A stretch of 64,000 bases of DNA from Methylobacterium tardum. GTDB lineage: Bacteria; Pseudomonadota; Alphaproteobacteria; Rhizobiales; Beijerinckiaceae. This document shows positions 22,012 through 30,169 of this stretch, piece after piece; position 1 is the first letter of the stretch, and each line of letters begins with the position of its first letter. The stretch covers positions 3,070,001-3,134,000 of the forward strand of contig NZ_CP097484.1 in assembly GCF_023546765.1 (NCBI RefSeq), written 5' to 3'. Made by a program: the position numbers and the translations under genes. The notes beneath the pieces were generated by a model that saw only the letters and a list, made by a program, of their open reading frames with translations, made no database searches and was not told where the DNA came from.

Positions 22012-22234
22012 GTTGTTTTGTTGCCGAATTATTAGGCTTCTATACTGAACTTGGAAGTTAATCTAGATTAGGCTCAAATGGAATAGGATCTAAACTAAAG
22101 CCCGTTAAGCTATAAGTAACGTTTATAGTAGGATATTCCTTGCATTAGCAGTGCGCCACTCGCTTGCACCAGCGACTGCCAGCCCCTGCGACCTGCTGTC
22201 GAAGAGCCTCGACCGCCGCCTAGAGGAAACGACG
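22012..22234 (+). promoter_or_regulatory. AT-rich promoter region of the PAS-PAS-MCP gene
   Basis: The ~140 bp from 22010 to 22150 is far richer in A+T than anything nearby (TTAATCTAGATTAGG, AACGTTTATAGTAGGATATT) and contains no coding signal. It ends at the AGAGGAAAC ribosome site of the next gene. No exact promoter could be assigned. Confidence 0.4.
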
Positions 22235-23716
22235 ATGTTCGGTGGAACGCGCGGGCTGGCGGATCGCGCGGCCAAATTCGATGCCCTCGGCCGCTCGCAG
22301 GCTGTCATCGAGTTCCGGCCCAACGGCACCATCCTCACCGCCAATGCCAACTTCCTGACCGCGATGGGCTATACCCTGCCCGAGGTGCAGGGACAGCACC
22401 ACGCGATGTTCGTCGGGCCTGCTCATCGCGACAGTGCAGAGTACCGGGCGTTCTGGGATGATCTGCGTCGGGGCACCTTCAAGTCCGCCGAGTTCAAGCG
22501 CATCGCCAAGGGCGGCCGTACCGTCTGGATCCAGGCAAGCTACAACCCTGTGCTCGACCGCGCTGGCCGCGTCGTAAAAGTCGTCAAATTCGCCACTGAT
22601 ATCACCGCGCGGAAGCTGCGTGCGTTGGACAGTGACGGCCAGATTGCGGCCCTGCACCGCTCGCAGGCCGTAATCGCCTTCGATCCGACCGGCACCATCC
22701 TCGATGCTAACCAGAACTTTCTCGACGCAGTCGGCTACCGCCTCGATGAGATCCGCGGTCGACATCACAGCCTGTTCGCCGATCCGATCGAGCAAGCTGG
22801 GGCAGCCTACCGCGAGTTCTGGGTAAGGCTCGCTCGGGGGACCTTCGCCGCGGGCGAGTTCCGCCGCATCGCCAAGGGCAGCCGGGAGGTCTGGATCCAG
22901 GCGACCTATAATCCGATCACTGACGTGGACGGGACGGTGCTCAAGGTTGTCAAGTTCGCCGCCGACATCACCGAGCAGGTGCACGAGCGTCAGCGCCGCG
23001 CCGAGGCGCAGTGGGCGATCGGAACGGATCTCGACACGATCGGTCGTGCGGTAAGTGACGTCACGCGGCAGACGGGCGAGGCTGCCGATACCGTCAACCG
23101 CGTCTCCAGCGACATTCAGGCCGTTGCCTCCGGGACCGAGGAATTGTCGGCCTCAGTCGGCGAGATCAGCCAGCAGGTCAGCCACGCTGCCCGGATGGCC
23201 GGCGAGGCGGTCGAGCAGGCTCGCCACACCGGCAGCATCGCCGAGGGCCTGAGCGGGCAGGCGGCGCAGATCGGCGACGTCGTGACGATGATCCAGGGGA
23301 TCGCGTCGCAGACCAACCTTTTGGCCCTGAACGCGACCATAGAGGCTGCCCGCGCTGGAGCAGCGGGTAAGGGCTTCGCGGTCGTGGCGTCCGAGGTGAA
23401 GGCGCTGGCCGAGCAGACTGCCAAGGCGACCAATCAGATCCGCGGGCAGATCACGGCGACGCAGGCGGCAACCCGTGAGGCTGTTGATGCGATCGGCTCC
23501 ATCCAGGGCACGATCCGGTCGCTCGATGAGGTCTCAGCGACTATCGCGGCGGTGGAGGAGCAGTCGGCTGTGACGCGGGAGATGTCAGGCAGCATGCACA
23601 CGGCCGCACACGGGGCAGCGACGATCGCCGGCGGCATGGAGTTGATCGCGCGGGCGAGCGAGCAGGTCGACGCCGCGACGCGCCAGGTCCGTGAGGCTGC
23701 ACGTGCGGTCGGCTGA
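22235..23716 (+). CDS. Soluble methyl-accepting chemotaxis protein with tandem PAS domains
   Basis: 493 residues with no membrane segment, so it is a cytoplasmic chemoreceptor. Two near-identical PAS domains (each with SQAVI-F-P-GTIL-AN-NFL and GTFxxxEFxRIAKG, then WIQA-YNP) occupy about residues 15-250, followed directly by the signalling domain with tip [20 protein letters not shown] near residue 355 and no HAMP. This is the Aer-2/BdlA-like layout, in which PAS domains often bind haem or flavin to sense oxygen or redox. ATG 22235 is preferred over GTG 22151 because of the GAGGAAAC site. It is in line with PAS and HD-GYP genes, which suggests a shared sensory circuit. Confidence 0.92.
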   Translation: MFGGTRGLADRAAKFDALGRSQAVIEFRPNGTILTANANFLTAMGYTLPEVQGQHHAMFVGPAHRDSAEYRAFWDDLRRGTFKSAEFKRIAKGGRTVWIQASYNPVLDRAGRVVKVVKFATDITARKLRALDSDGQIAALHRSQAVIAFDPTGTILDANQNFLDAVGYRLDEIRGRHHSLFADPIEQAGAAYREFWVRLARGTFAAGEFRRIAKGSREVWIQATYNPITDVDGTVLKVVKFAADITEQVHERQRRAEAQWAIGTDLDTIGRAVSDVTRQTGEAADTVNRVSSDIQAVASGTEELSASVGEISQQVSHAARMAGEAVEQARHTGSIAEGLSGQAAQIGDVVTMIQGIASQTNLLALNATIEAARAGAAGKGFAVVASEVKALAEQTAKATNQIRGQITATQAATREAVDAIGSIQGTIRSLDEVSATIAAVEEQSAVTREMSGSMHTAAHGAATIAGGMELIARASEQVDAATRQVREAARAVG

Positions 23717-23759
23717 TCCGAGCGACCTGCTTGGATCAGCCAGAGCGGGACACACTATC

Positions 23760-24101
23760 ATGACAGCTACGATCATCCCGCTGAGATCCAGCCGTGATGC
23801 CACATCCGCACTCGCCACCTTCGACGTCGCTGCGGCAGCGCTGCTGACAGAAGGAGGAGCAGCCAGTCTGTCGGCGGCAAGGCTCGACGTGATCTTACAA
23901 AGGCTACGGGCGCAGCGAGCCGAACTGGTCGCATTGATCACCGATCTGCAGATGCGCGGATCGAGCGGTAACGCACAGCTCGACGCCATTAACGCGGACC
24001 TGGGCGGCGAAGCTGACAAAGGACTGGCTCAGATCGATCTGCTGATCCGGCATATCGAGGCACGCACTACGACAACCGAGTGCAGTGGCGCGATGGGATG
24101 A
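23760..24101 (+). CDS. Small helical protein coupled to the HD-GYP gene
   Basis: 113 residues from ATG 23760 (MTATIIPLRSSRDATSALAT), mostly alpha-helical (SAARLDVILQRLRAQRAELV, then LDAINADLGGEADKGLAQID). Its stop overlaps the start of the HD-GYP gene (ATGA), so the two are translated together. No known domain; a partner or regulator of the HD-GYP protein is a reasonable guess. Confidence 0.6.
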   Translation: MTATIIPLRSSRDATSALATFDVAAAALLTEGGAASLSAARLDVILQRLRAQRAELVALITDLQMRGSSGNAQLDAINADLGGEADKGLAQIDLLIRHIEARTTTTECSGAMG

Positions 24102-25126
24102 GCATGCTTCTGCTAATCACCGATGACGTCGCTCGGGGCAGACGTCTGTCACGCGATCTCGGCACGCGTGGATCCTGCCACGTACACGACCTCTACGATG
24201 ACAGGCTGCCGTCCGCGCAGCACGACTTGATCATTAGCGACATCGAGGCGCTCACTTCGGACGCCTTCATTTGCCTGCGCCGCGCTCTGTCCCAAGTTCG
24301 TGGTGACGGCGTACCGTACCTCTTCCTCGTGCACGGCAACGTAGCCCGGGCTGAAGCGCAGGCTCAGATCCTCGGTGCGAGCGCGACGGCCGGGATACAG
24401 CAGATGATCGGAGCGGTGGATCGTCTGCAGGAACGATCGATCTCGGCTATCGTGCAAAAGCAGGCCAGCAAGGCCAGACTATTCTTCAGGCAGAGCCTCT
24501 TCTCAGGCGGCCCGATCACGCCTGCCATCGCCGACACCGGGACCGATTTGGTCAACCGCGCCGTTGGCGAGAGCGGCATCTACGACTGGGTCAGAGCGGT
24601 CCAGCAGTTCGACGATGCCACACACCAGCATTGCCTGCTCGTGGCCGGTCTTACAGCGGCCTTCTCGGGCATGCTCGGGCTGCGCACCGCCGATCGCCAC
24701 CGGCTGACGCGGGCCGCCTTACTGCACGATGTCGGCAAGATCCAGGTGCCGATGGAGATCCTGAACAAGCCGGATCGGCTCACGGACGCGGAGATGGCGG
24801 TGATGCGCACGCACGCCGAGCATGGACACACGATGCTCGTGAGCGCGGGCTTTGACGCTGACCTGCTGGCGGCCGTCCGCTCACACCACGAGATGCTCGA
24901 CGGCAGCGGCTATCCAGACGGGCTGAGGGGGTGGGAGATCCCGGACTTCGTGCGCCTGGTGACGGTCTGTGACATCTACGGCGCGCTGATCGAGCGCCGC
25001 CCGTATCGCGAACCGATGCCCGGCGGGAAGGCCTACGGGATCGTACAGGGCATGGCTGGTCGGGTGGACGGTGACTTGGTCCGCGCCTTCCGACCGGTTG
25101 CAGCGGCGTTCGGCCCTTTCCAGTGA
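24098..25126 (+). CDS. HD-GYP cyclic-di-GMP phosphodiesterase with receiver-like N-terminus
   Basis: 342 residues. The first ~110 residues have a receiver-like alternation (LLLITDDVARGRRLSRDL, then HDLIISDIEAL) without a clear conserved set of acidic residues. The HD-GYP domain is complete: ALLHDVGKIQVPMEILNK with the HD pair, MRTHAEHGHTML, HHEMLDGSGYPDGLRG with the GYP triad, and VCDIYGALIERRPY. This family hydrolyses cyclic-di-GMP to GMP using a bi- or trinuclear iron or manganese site. It probably opposes diguanylate cyclases such as the one at 6.2 kb. ATG 24098 is chosen because of its overlap with the upstream stop. Confidence 0.9.
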   Translation: MSMLLLITDDVARGRRLSRDLGTRGSCHVHDLYDDRLPSAQHDLIISDIEALTSDAFICLRRALSQVRGDGVPYLFLVHGNVARAEAQAQILGASATAGIQQMIGAVDRLQERSISAIVQKQASKARLFFRQSLFSGGPITPAIADTGTDLVNRAVGESGIYDWVRAVQQFDDATHQHCLLVAGLTAAFSGMLGLRTADRHRLTRAALLHDVGKIQVPMEILNKPDRLTDAEMAVMRTHAEHGHTMLVSAGFDADLLAAVRSHHEMLDGSGYPDGLRGWEIPDFVRLVTVCDIYGALIERRPYREPMPGGKAYGIVQGMAGRVDGDLVRAFRPVAAAFGPFQ

Positions 25127-25156
25127 AAGTGACATGCCGACCCGATAATAGGCGGT

Positions 25157-25711
25157 TCAATGGAGACGGTCGCCCGGATCGCCTGACGTCATGTTGCGTG
25201 CCAACAGCCTGCCCGCGACCATCAGCGCCTGGCTTAGTACCGGCAGCATCTCCTTGGCGCTGTCCTGCTCGATCAGCCCATGTGCCATCAGCAAATGGTC
25301 GACAACGAGGTCGAGCGTCGAGCATGGGGGCGTCGTCGGGCTCATAGGAGTTGGGACGAAGCGCGCCAAGGTTCCGTAGGCAGTCAGTGGCTCCGAGCCA
25401 CTTGGCCTGATTTCCGTCAACGAACCAAGGTACCCAAGGAAGGTCCGTCCGGGAGGGCCGAATGAGGGCACAGCACCACCGGTGACCCAAGCGTAGCTCC
25501 CATCAGCGCGGCGTAGACGGTGCCGAAAGCTGTACTCGCTCTGCTGGACGTGAGCACTGCGCAGAAAATTGACAGCTATCTCGCGATCGTCTGGATGCAC
25601 GGCATCCAGCCAACCATGCTTGGTCGCCGCCGCCCCATCTCTTCCTGTAAATACGCACCATTCAGGGCTGACGTAGGTGACCTCGCCATCTGCACCCGTG
25701 ACGAAAATCAT
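25157..25711 (-). CDS. PAS-domain protein
   Basis: 184 residues. Residues ~1-105 form a PAS_3-type domain (VTGADGEVTYVSPEWCVFTG, then WLDAVHPDDREIAVNFLRSA, FRHRLRRADGSYAWVTGGAV and FLGYLGSLTEI). The C-terminal ~65 residues are helical (LDLVVDHLLMAHGLIEQDSA) and have no kinase motifs. It is convergent with the HD-GYP gene and could be a stand-alone sensor. Confidence 0.8.
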   Translation of the reverse strand: MIFVTGADGEVTYVSPEWCVFTGRDGAAATKHGWLDAVHPDDREIAVNFLRSAHVQQSEYSFRHRLRRADGSYAWVTGGAVPSFGPPGRTFLGYLGSLTEIRPSGSEPLTAYGTLARFVPTPMSPTTPPCSTLDLVVDHLLMAHGLIEQDSAKEMLPVLSQALMVAGRLLARNMTSGDPGDRLH

Positions 25712-25885
25712 CCTGAATACTCCTCGACCTCGGTCTCTCAGCGAGTCTGGAACCTAGGGCGCAGACCCCACGAGCGAACCGCCTTATCGAGGGCGATACC
25801 AGTACGTTTCAACTAACATGACTGATACTATCGCGATTTTGAAGCCGCGGAACAAATTTCTCGAGATACAAATTGCACTGTTGCC

Positions 25886-26098
25886 ATGAATGAAATGGAC
25901 AAGCCCGATCGGGCAACTCTTCGCCGGCTCGCTGAGGCACTCGGCGTGCCTGTGGAACAGTTCTTCAAAAACGCGATGTCTACAGAAGCTACCGCCGATG
26001 GGGACGAATGTCTGCGCCTCTGGCTCAGCATCAGAACGGCTGAAGGGCGAGCGCGAGCGCTCAAAATGCTACGGGAGATCGTAGAGGAGAAAGCTTAG
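25886..26098 (+). CDS. XRE-like regulator, C-terminal part only
   Basis: 70 residues. The block KPDRATLRRLAEALGVPVEQFF is the usual end of an XRE/Cro helix-turn-helix domain, followed by a ~35-residue helical tail. The first helices are missing from the ATG-initiated protein. In-frame codons upstream (YYRDFEAAEQISRDTN) keep a plausible helix-2 pattern back to a stop near 25822, so a start codon may have been lost. Confidence 0.55.
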   Translation: MNEMDKPDRATLRRLAEALGVPVEQFFKNAMSTEATADGDECLRLWLSIRTAEGRARALKMLREIVEEKA

Positions 26099-26116
26099 GA
26101 GATGGCAGTAACCATC

Positions 26117-26542
26117 TTATGAGTAGGGCCCGCTGAACAGGTCACCCAACGCCTTCCGCCGGAACAGCGTGCGCCAGCGCCGCCGCTTATGCTCCGGACG
26201 GTCGTGGATCATGTGGCAACGCTGGCAGGAGGCTGCCAGGTTGGCGTCCGCGTTGTTCCAGGTGTCGTGGTCCCTATGGGCAGCGGCGAGGACGACGCGG
26301 GTCTGGCGCACGTGACCGAGGATGTCGGCTTCTGCCGCGATCCGGATCCGCCTATCCGATCCATCGCGCCACCGGCCGGCTTCCGCATCCCACCAGCGGC
26401 CATCGCCGAGGTGGTCGACCATCCGCCCGTGCGGCCGCCCGCAGCCCTCACAGCAGCCTTTCGCCCGCCCGAACCGGATCACGGCCGAGAGCTGCGCCCA
26501 ATCGATGGGATAGAAGAAGCGGTGTTCGGGCCGGATCGGCAT
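26117..26542 (-). CDS. HNH nuclease-like protein
   Basis: 141 residues. CCEGCGRPHGRMVDHLGD and VVLAAAHRDHDTWNNADANL followed by AASCQRCHMIHDRPEH give the pattern of an HNH/beta-beta-alpha-metal domain: a zinc-binding C-x2-C pair, a central AHxDH, an Asn, and a closing C-x2-C-H. Such proteins may nick DNA but are often uncharacterised. A partial copy of its 3' end lies 4.9 kb upstream. Confidence 0.75.
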   Translation of the reverse strand: MPIRPEHRFFYPIDWAQLSAVIRFGRAKGCCEGCGRPHGRMVDHLGDGRWWDAEAGRWRDGSDRRIRIAAEADILGHVRQTRVVLAAAHRDHDTWNNADANLAASCQRCHMIHDRPEHKRRRWRTLFRRKALGDLFSGPYS

Positions 26543-26704
26543 GGTGGCCGCACTGTGCCACCTGCCGTGAAGAAAGCGTAGCCATGCCGTTCGGGACCGA
26601 AGCCGATCGGAACATCACTCTGTCCTGACCTGTTCTCGACATAAGCGAGCAGGATTGTCATCGGCCGCGACAAGAATAGGTCCTACGGTCCCAAGGAGCA
26701 AGCT

Positions 26705-27207
26705 ATGGGACTGTTTACTTTCAACATCAAGACTTTGGATGATCTGTTTGTACATCAGCTGCAAGACATCTACTATGCTGAGCAGCAGATCACAAAGGCC
26801 CTGCCGAGGATGATCAGCAAGGCTGCGGATCTGCAGCTTAAGCAAGATTTTGAGGCGCACCTGATCGAGACGGAAGGTCAGATCAAGCGCCTTGAACAAT
26901 GTTCCAAATGCACGGCCACAAGCCAAAAGCGGTCGACTGCCCGGCAATCGACGGTATCATTATAGAGGCAAACGAGACCGTCGGCGAGATTGGCGACAAG
27001 GAAGTGCTGGACGCCGCGCTGCTCGCCTCGGCTCAAGCCGTCGAGCACTACGAGATCACGAAATACGCTACGCTGATCGCTTGGGCGAAGCGGCTCGGCC
27101 GCGACGACTGCGCCAGTGTGCTGCAGCAGACCTTGGACGAAGAGAAGGCCACGGACCAAAAGCTCACTGCCATGGCCGAGAGCAAGATCAACCAAAAGGC
27201 TGCTTAG
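26705..27207 (+). pseudogene. DUF892 / YciE-type ferritin-like protein, one-base frameshift
   Basis: The first frame (KTLDDLFVHQLQDIYYAEQQ, then ITKALPRM and FEAHLIETEGQIKRLEQ) and a second frame from about 26899 (VFQMHGHKPKAVDCPAIDGI, then LLASAQAVEHYEITKYATLI and TDQKLTAMAESKINQKAA) together make a complete ~167-residue DUF892 protein. Adding one G between CAA and TG at ~26899 restores the frame. The family folds as a diiron four-helix bundle and is linked to general stress. An AAGGAGCAAGCT site precedes the ATG. Confidence 0.87.
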
Positions 27208-27299
27208 CGGCTGCGCTTCGGAGGCGGCCTACGAAGCCGCCTTTAGGGCGTCTCTGCAAAGGGGTTCACAGGCTGGGAGGTCAGGCCCATGTGGGCTTG

Positions 27300-27960
27300 A
27301 TGCGACGCTTTGAACTGACCGACGCGCAGTGGGAGCAGATCGCCCCGCTGCGGCCTCCGCAGAAGCCGCGCACGGGCCGGCCTGCGGAGGATCACCGGCA
27401 AGTCCTCAACGGCATGCTCTGGATCGAAGCGCACGGGCGCACCCTGGGAGGATCTACCGGCGCGCTGGTGCTGTGGGAACGGTGTCGAGCCGGTTCTACC
27501 GGTGGCGCAAGGCCGGCGTGTTTGACCTGATGCTGCAGGGGCTGCAGGCGCAGGCGGACGCGCGCGGCGACCTCGACTGGGACCTGCACTTCGTGGACGC
27601 CACGGTGGTGCGCGCCCACCAGTACGCCGCCGGGGCACGCCGGTCCGGCGCCATCGGGGGTGAGGCGACCGTCGAGGGCATGGGCGAAGCGCTCGGGCGC
27701 AGCCAGGGCGGCTCCTCATCCTGAGCCTGTCGAAGGATCGACCAAGCTGCATCTGCGTGCCGAGGGCGGGGGTAAGCCGATCACGGCGGTGCTGATGGCG
27801 GGCTGTCGATCTCGATATGGGCCGGCAGGATGGAGGTAGGCGCTCTGTCCTCATCGCCGACCAAGGGCTTGAGCAGCGGCGGCGCGATCCAGTCGTGGGA
27901 GAAGGCCCCGTGAGGCTGGAACAGGCCGCTGGCGCGACAGGTTGCTTTTCGAACCTCCTA
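27300..27960 (+). pseudogene. IS5-family transposase, degenerate
   Basis: The start (MRRFELTDAQWEQIAPLRPP, then GRPAEDHRQVLNGMLWI) and later pieces (GTVSSRFYRWRKAGVFDLML, then LDWDLHFVDATVVRAHQYAA and TKLHLRAEGGGKPITAVL) match IS5/IS427-type transposases. Frame changes near 27425 and 27470 break it. A 21-bp palindromic repeat interrupts the frame at 27718-27738, and the C-terminal DDE part is lost. Confidence 0.82.
27718..27738 (+). repeat. 21-bp imperfect palindrome inside the IS5 remnant
   Basis: The segment begins ATCCT and ends AGGAT around GAGCCTGTCGA. Compared with the expected transposase reading (GGF-STKLHL), about 20 bases are extra here. I recall this CCTTCGACAGGCTCAGGAT motif as a frequent short interspersed sequence in alphaproteobacteria; copy number cannot be checked from one window. 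Confidence 0.5.
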
Positions 27961-27980
27961 GCGCCAGCCGAGACAATCCA

Positions 27981-28391
27981 ATGGTCCGTGTGTCTCCCTC
28001 CCTGAGCATGGCCGTCGCCGTGTTTGCCTCTATGGCGCTTACCGCACCCGCGCAGGCTCAGACTAAGCCCGGTGAGATCAAGGGTTTCGACGCGATGGGT
28101 GATAAGGGCCGAAGCGCGCAGGACGGCTGGAGCCAAGCTCCGGTGCCGCGGGAGGAGTCGGCTGCCAAGGATGCACCGAACCCCGGTGGCCACTCGATCG
28201 CGGAGAACAAGGATCGGCCGGTTCCGGCTGCGAACCCGACCGGCGACTCCGCGCACGATCCTCAAGCTCCTTGCCGAACCGCACGGCATCACCGTCGGGC
28301 ACCAATCCGGCGGAGCCTTCAAAGTAGCGCGCTTCGGCCCAGACACGACGGGCCATTTCGAGCCTCCTCGTACTACAGCCCTACAAGGTAG
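27981..28391 (+). CDS. Secreted hydrophilic protein, 3' end probably replaced
   Basis: 136 residues from ATG 27981. A signal peptide (SPSLSMAVAVFASMALTAPA, cut near AQAQ) leads to a Lys/Pro/Ser-rich mature part (EIKGFDAMGDKGRSAQDGWS). After about HDPQ (~28262) composition changes abruptly to Arg/His-rich. On the other strand the same DNA carries what looks like the start of another protein (MARRVWAEARYFEGSAGLV). A rearrangement near 28265 is suspected. Confidence 0.5.
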   Translation: MVRVSPSLSMAVAVFASMALTAPAQAQTKPGEIKGFDAMGDKGRSAQDGWSQAPVPREESAAKDAPNPGGHSIAENKDRPVPAANPTGDSAHDPQAPCRTARHHRRAPIRRSLQSSALRPRHDGPFRASSYYSPTR

Positions 28392-28400
28392 AGACCGCCG

Positions 28401-29039
28401 ATGAAATTCTACTGGGGACCGCACACCTGTGCGATCGGCATCCACATCCTGCTGGAGGAGATCGGCAAGCCCTACGAGAGCGTGAAGATGGACGTAGCCG
28501 GAGGCGCTACGCAGCAGGAGCCGTTCAAGTCGGTCAATCCCAAAGGCAAGGTCCCAACCCTCGTGGGAGATGATGGGACGGTGATGACCGAGTACGGCGC
28601 TATCGCCACGTGGCTTGCCCGCACAAACCCGGACAGGAGTCTGATCCCAGCAGATCCTGAAGCCGAGCGGCGGGGCATTGAGGTGATGGATTACTCGATC
28701 GGCACCCTGCACCTGCAAGGCTTCGGCCGGATCTTCAAGACGGCGAACTACGAGCCGCAGGACATACTTCACCAGACGCTTAAGCTCGGCCAAGGCTCGG
28801 TGAAGGAGCAAGGCCGCGAGATCATCGATCAAGCGTTAGCCATCCTGGACCGTCAAATGGCGGACCGCGCCTACGTGGCGGGCGACGCATTCACGATCGG
28901 CGACACCGCACTGTTCTACGCCGAGCGCTGGGCGCCGCAGCAAAACATCCCGCTCCCTCCAAACCTCGCGGCACATTTCGAACGAATGGCTGCACGGCCC
29001 GCGGTGGCTCGGGTGCGCCAGATCTGGGGCGAGGTATGA
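28401..29039 (+). CDS. Glutathione S-transferase
   Basis: 212 residues. The N-terminal thioredoxin-like domain has MKFYWGPHTCAIGIHILLEE, NPKGKVPTLV with the cis-Pro, and a TEYGAIATWLA glutathione-contact motif. The C-terminal all-helical domain has AYVAGDAFTIGDTALFYAER, the N-capping/hydrophobic staple motif. It conjugates or reduces electrophiles with glutathione in the cytoplasm; the substrate cannot be told from sequence. Length is typical of beta/Nu-type GSTs. Confidence 0.9.
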   Translation: MKFYWGPHTCAIGIHILLEEIGKPYESVKMDVAGGATQQEPFKSVNPKGKVPTLVGDDGTVMTEYGAIATWLARTNPDRSLIPADPEAERRGIEVMDYSIGTLHLQGFGRIFKTANYEPQDILHQTLKLGQGSVKEQGREIIDQALAILDRQMADRAYVAGDAFTIGDTALFYAERWAPQQNIPLPPNLAAHFERMAARPAVARVRQIWGEV

Positions 29040-29196
29040 GGTTGCTGCCTACGCCTAGGCCTTCAGGTCGATCCCACCCCACTCTGACCATGGGGTGGGG
29101 AACAGCCAATAGCACTGAGCCCGGCTCGACACGCACTCTGGCTCAACGGGTAAGATGGAGTTGGTGACTTGGCAGGCGCCTGAGCGACCTTGAAGT

Positions 29197-29388
29197 TCAG
29201 GCCAGTCCGTCCTCGGCCGCCTTGTCTGGATCATCTGATCTGCGCTCGGCGGCCTTGACTGGGTCTTTGCTCTCCGGCTCGCTCCCGGTCGTCGGATCGG
29301 GGGTGTTGACACCCCTAATTGGCACGGTGGACGGCTGAACGCTCTCGCCTTCAGGCTTGTCGGGCTCGGCCATCATGCTGGCAGCCAT
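29197..29388 (-). CDS. Small hydrophilic protein
   Basis: 63 residues starting MAASMMAEPDKPEGESVQPS and rich in Asp, Glu, Pro, Ser and Lys, probably disordered. Its ATG lies two bases after the stop of the small membrane protein upstream, which suggests an operon pair. Confidence 0.45.
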   Translation of the reverse strand: MAASMMAEPDKPEGESVQPSTVPIRGVNTPDPTTGSEPESKDPVKAAERRSDDPDKAAEDGLA

Positions 29389-29390
29389 CT

Positions 29391-29477
29391 CTATCGTCCT
29401 CGGAGGAAGAAAAACCAGATCAGGATGAGGACGGGGATCGGCACCCCCAGCAGCCAGAGCAAACTACCTGTCAGCAT
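29391..29477 (-). CDS. 28-residue membrane protein
   Basis: ATG 29477 encodes 28 residues: MLTGSLLWLLGVPIPVLILI, then WFFFLRGR and stop. One hydrophobic span with a positively charged C-terminal end is typical of tiny conserved proteobacterial membrane proteins. It is closely followed by the 63-residue gene. Confidence 0.55.
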   Translation of the reverse strand: MLTGSLLWLLGVPIPVLILIWFFFLRGR

Positions 29478-29491
29478 GGTGTCCTCAGCTT

Positions 29492-29737
29492 CTATCGCGA
29501 TTGATGGCGTTCACGGCGCCAGAGCGCGACCGCCACACGCCGGGCCTCGCAGCTTCGCCGCAACGGCGTGCCGAGCCCGCCCTGCCCTTCTGGAGCGTAC
29601 CTATAGATCAGCGCCCCGTCCGGGCCGTAGGTTCGGCGCATCTCATCACGCCAGAGCCGATCCGCGGACGTGAGGGCGGCTTCCGTGAGAGCCAAGCGGG
29701 TGGGGTCCGGCAGGGTCATAAGCAACTCCGCGCGCAT
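29492..29737 (-). CDS. Hypothetical protein
   Basis: 81 residues from ATG 29737 (MRAELLMTLPDPTRLALTEA). A helical N-terminal half is followed by WRDEMRRTYGPDGALIYRYA and a basic C-terminus. A TTG at 29758 is an alternative start. No recognised domain. Confidence 0.45.
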   Translation of the reverse strand: MRAELLMTLPDPTRLALTEAALTSADRLWRDEMRRTYGPDGALIYRYAPEGQGGLGTPLRRSCEARRVAVALWRRERHQSR

Positions 29738-29794
29738 ATCGCTCAACGCGGCGATCAAGGTGGAGGTCCCATAGTTGGGCGCATTCCTTCGGGA

Positions 29795-29983
29795 TCACTC
29801 ACGCCGTGCCCGGTCCGCCTCCTCGCCCGCTACCGCTTCGGCCGCGCCGATGACGTTCTCCAACTCGGCGACCTGGCGCAGCGGGCTTCCGGCGGGCAGC
29901 CCATCGTGCTCGGCCATCGCCAGAATGAGCGTGCGCTGGTGCGCCTTCAGGCGTTCGAGGAGAGCATAGGGCTTGTCGGTGAT
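29795..29983 (-). CDS. Hypothetical helical protein lacking a normal start codon
   Basis: The frame reads TDKPYALLERLKAHQRTLIL, then AMAEHDGLPAGSPLRQVAEL and an acidic helix ending RARRE. It looks coding but the expected start is ATC (29981-29983), and no ATG, GTG or TTG lies upstream in frame before a stop at about 30040. An ATG-to-ATC change or a rare ATC start would explain it. An internal ATG is too late. Confidence 0.3.
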   Translation of the reverse strand: MTDKPYALLERLKAHQRTLILAMAEHDGLPAGSPLRQVAELENVIGAAEAVAGEEADRARRE

Positions 29984-30051
29984 GGGCGACCTGTAGCCGC
30001 CGAATGAGGGCTCAACAATCGAGCACTCGGATCAGATAACGTGCTTTCTTG

Positions 30052-30123
30052 CTCACAATTAACGCTGTTAACTATTTTATAACAGAGGTTAATTTTGTGT
30101 TGGCACAAAGCCCTAATTGTGAG
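30052..30123. promoter_or_regulatory. Nested inverted repeats upstream of a membrane-protein gene
   Basis: Outer arms CTCACAATTA (30052-30061) and TAATTGTGAG (30114-30123) are perfect 10-bp complements. Inside them ATTAACGCTGTTA (30058-30070) pairs with TAACAGAGGTTAAT (30080-30093) with one extra base. The DNA is A+T-rich in a G+C-rich setting and ends 46 bp before ATG 30170. It could be a regulator site or a transcript hairpin. Confidence 0.55.
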
Positions 30124-30169
30124 GAAATACGTAGGCGGGCGAGGGCCCGCTACGTCCTCCGAGGTCATC

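Noticed and set aside
27243..28832. 529-codon minus-strand reading
   Set aside because: Runs antisense to the IS5 remnant and to a clear GST gene and has no domain.
30051..30123. Lac-operator-like half sites
   Set aside because: The arms GCTCACAATT and AATTGTGAG match lac half sites, but in the opposite order and 52 bp apart, so it is not a LacI operator.
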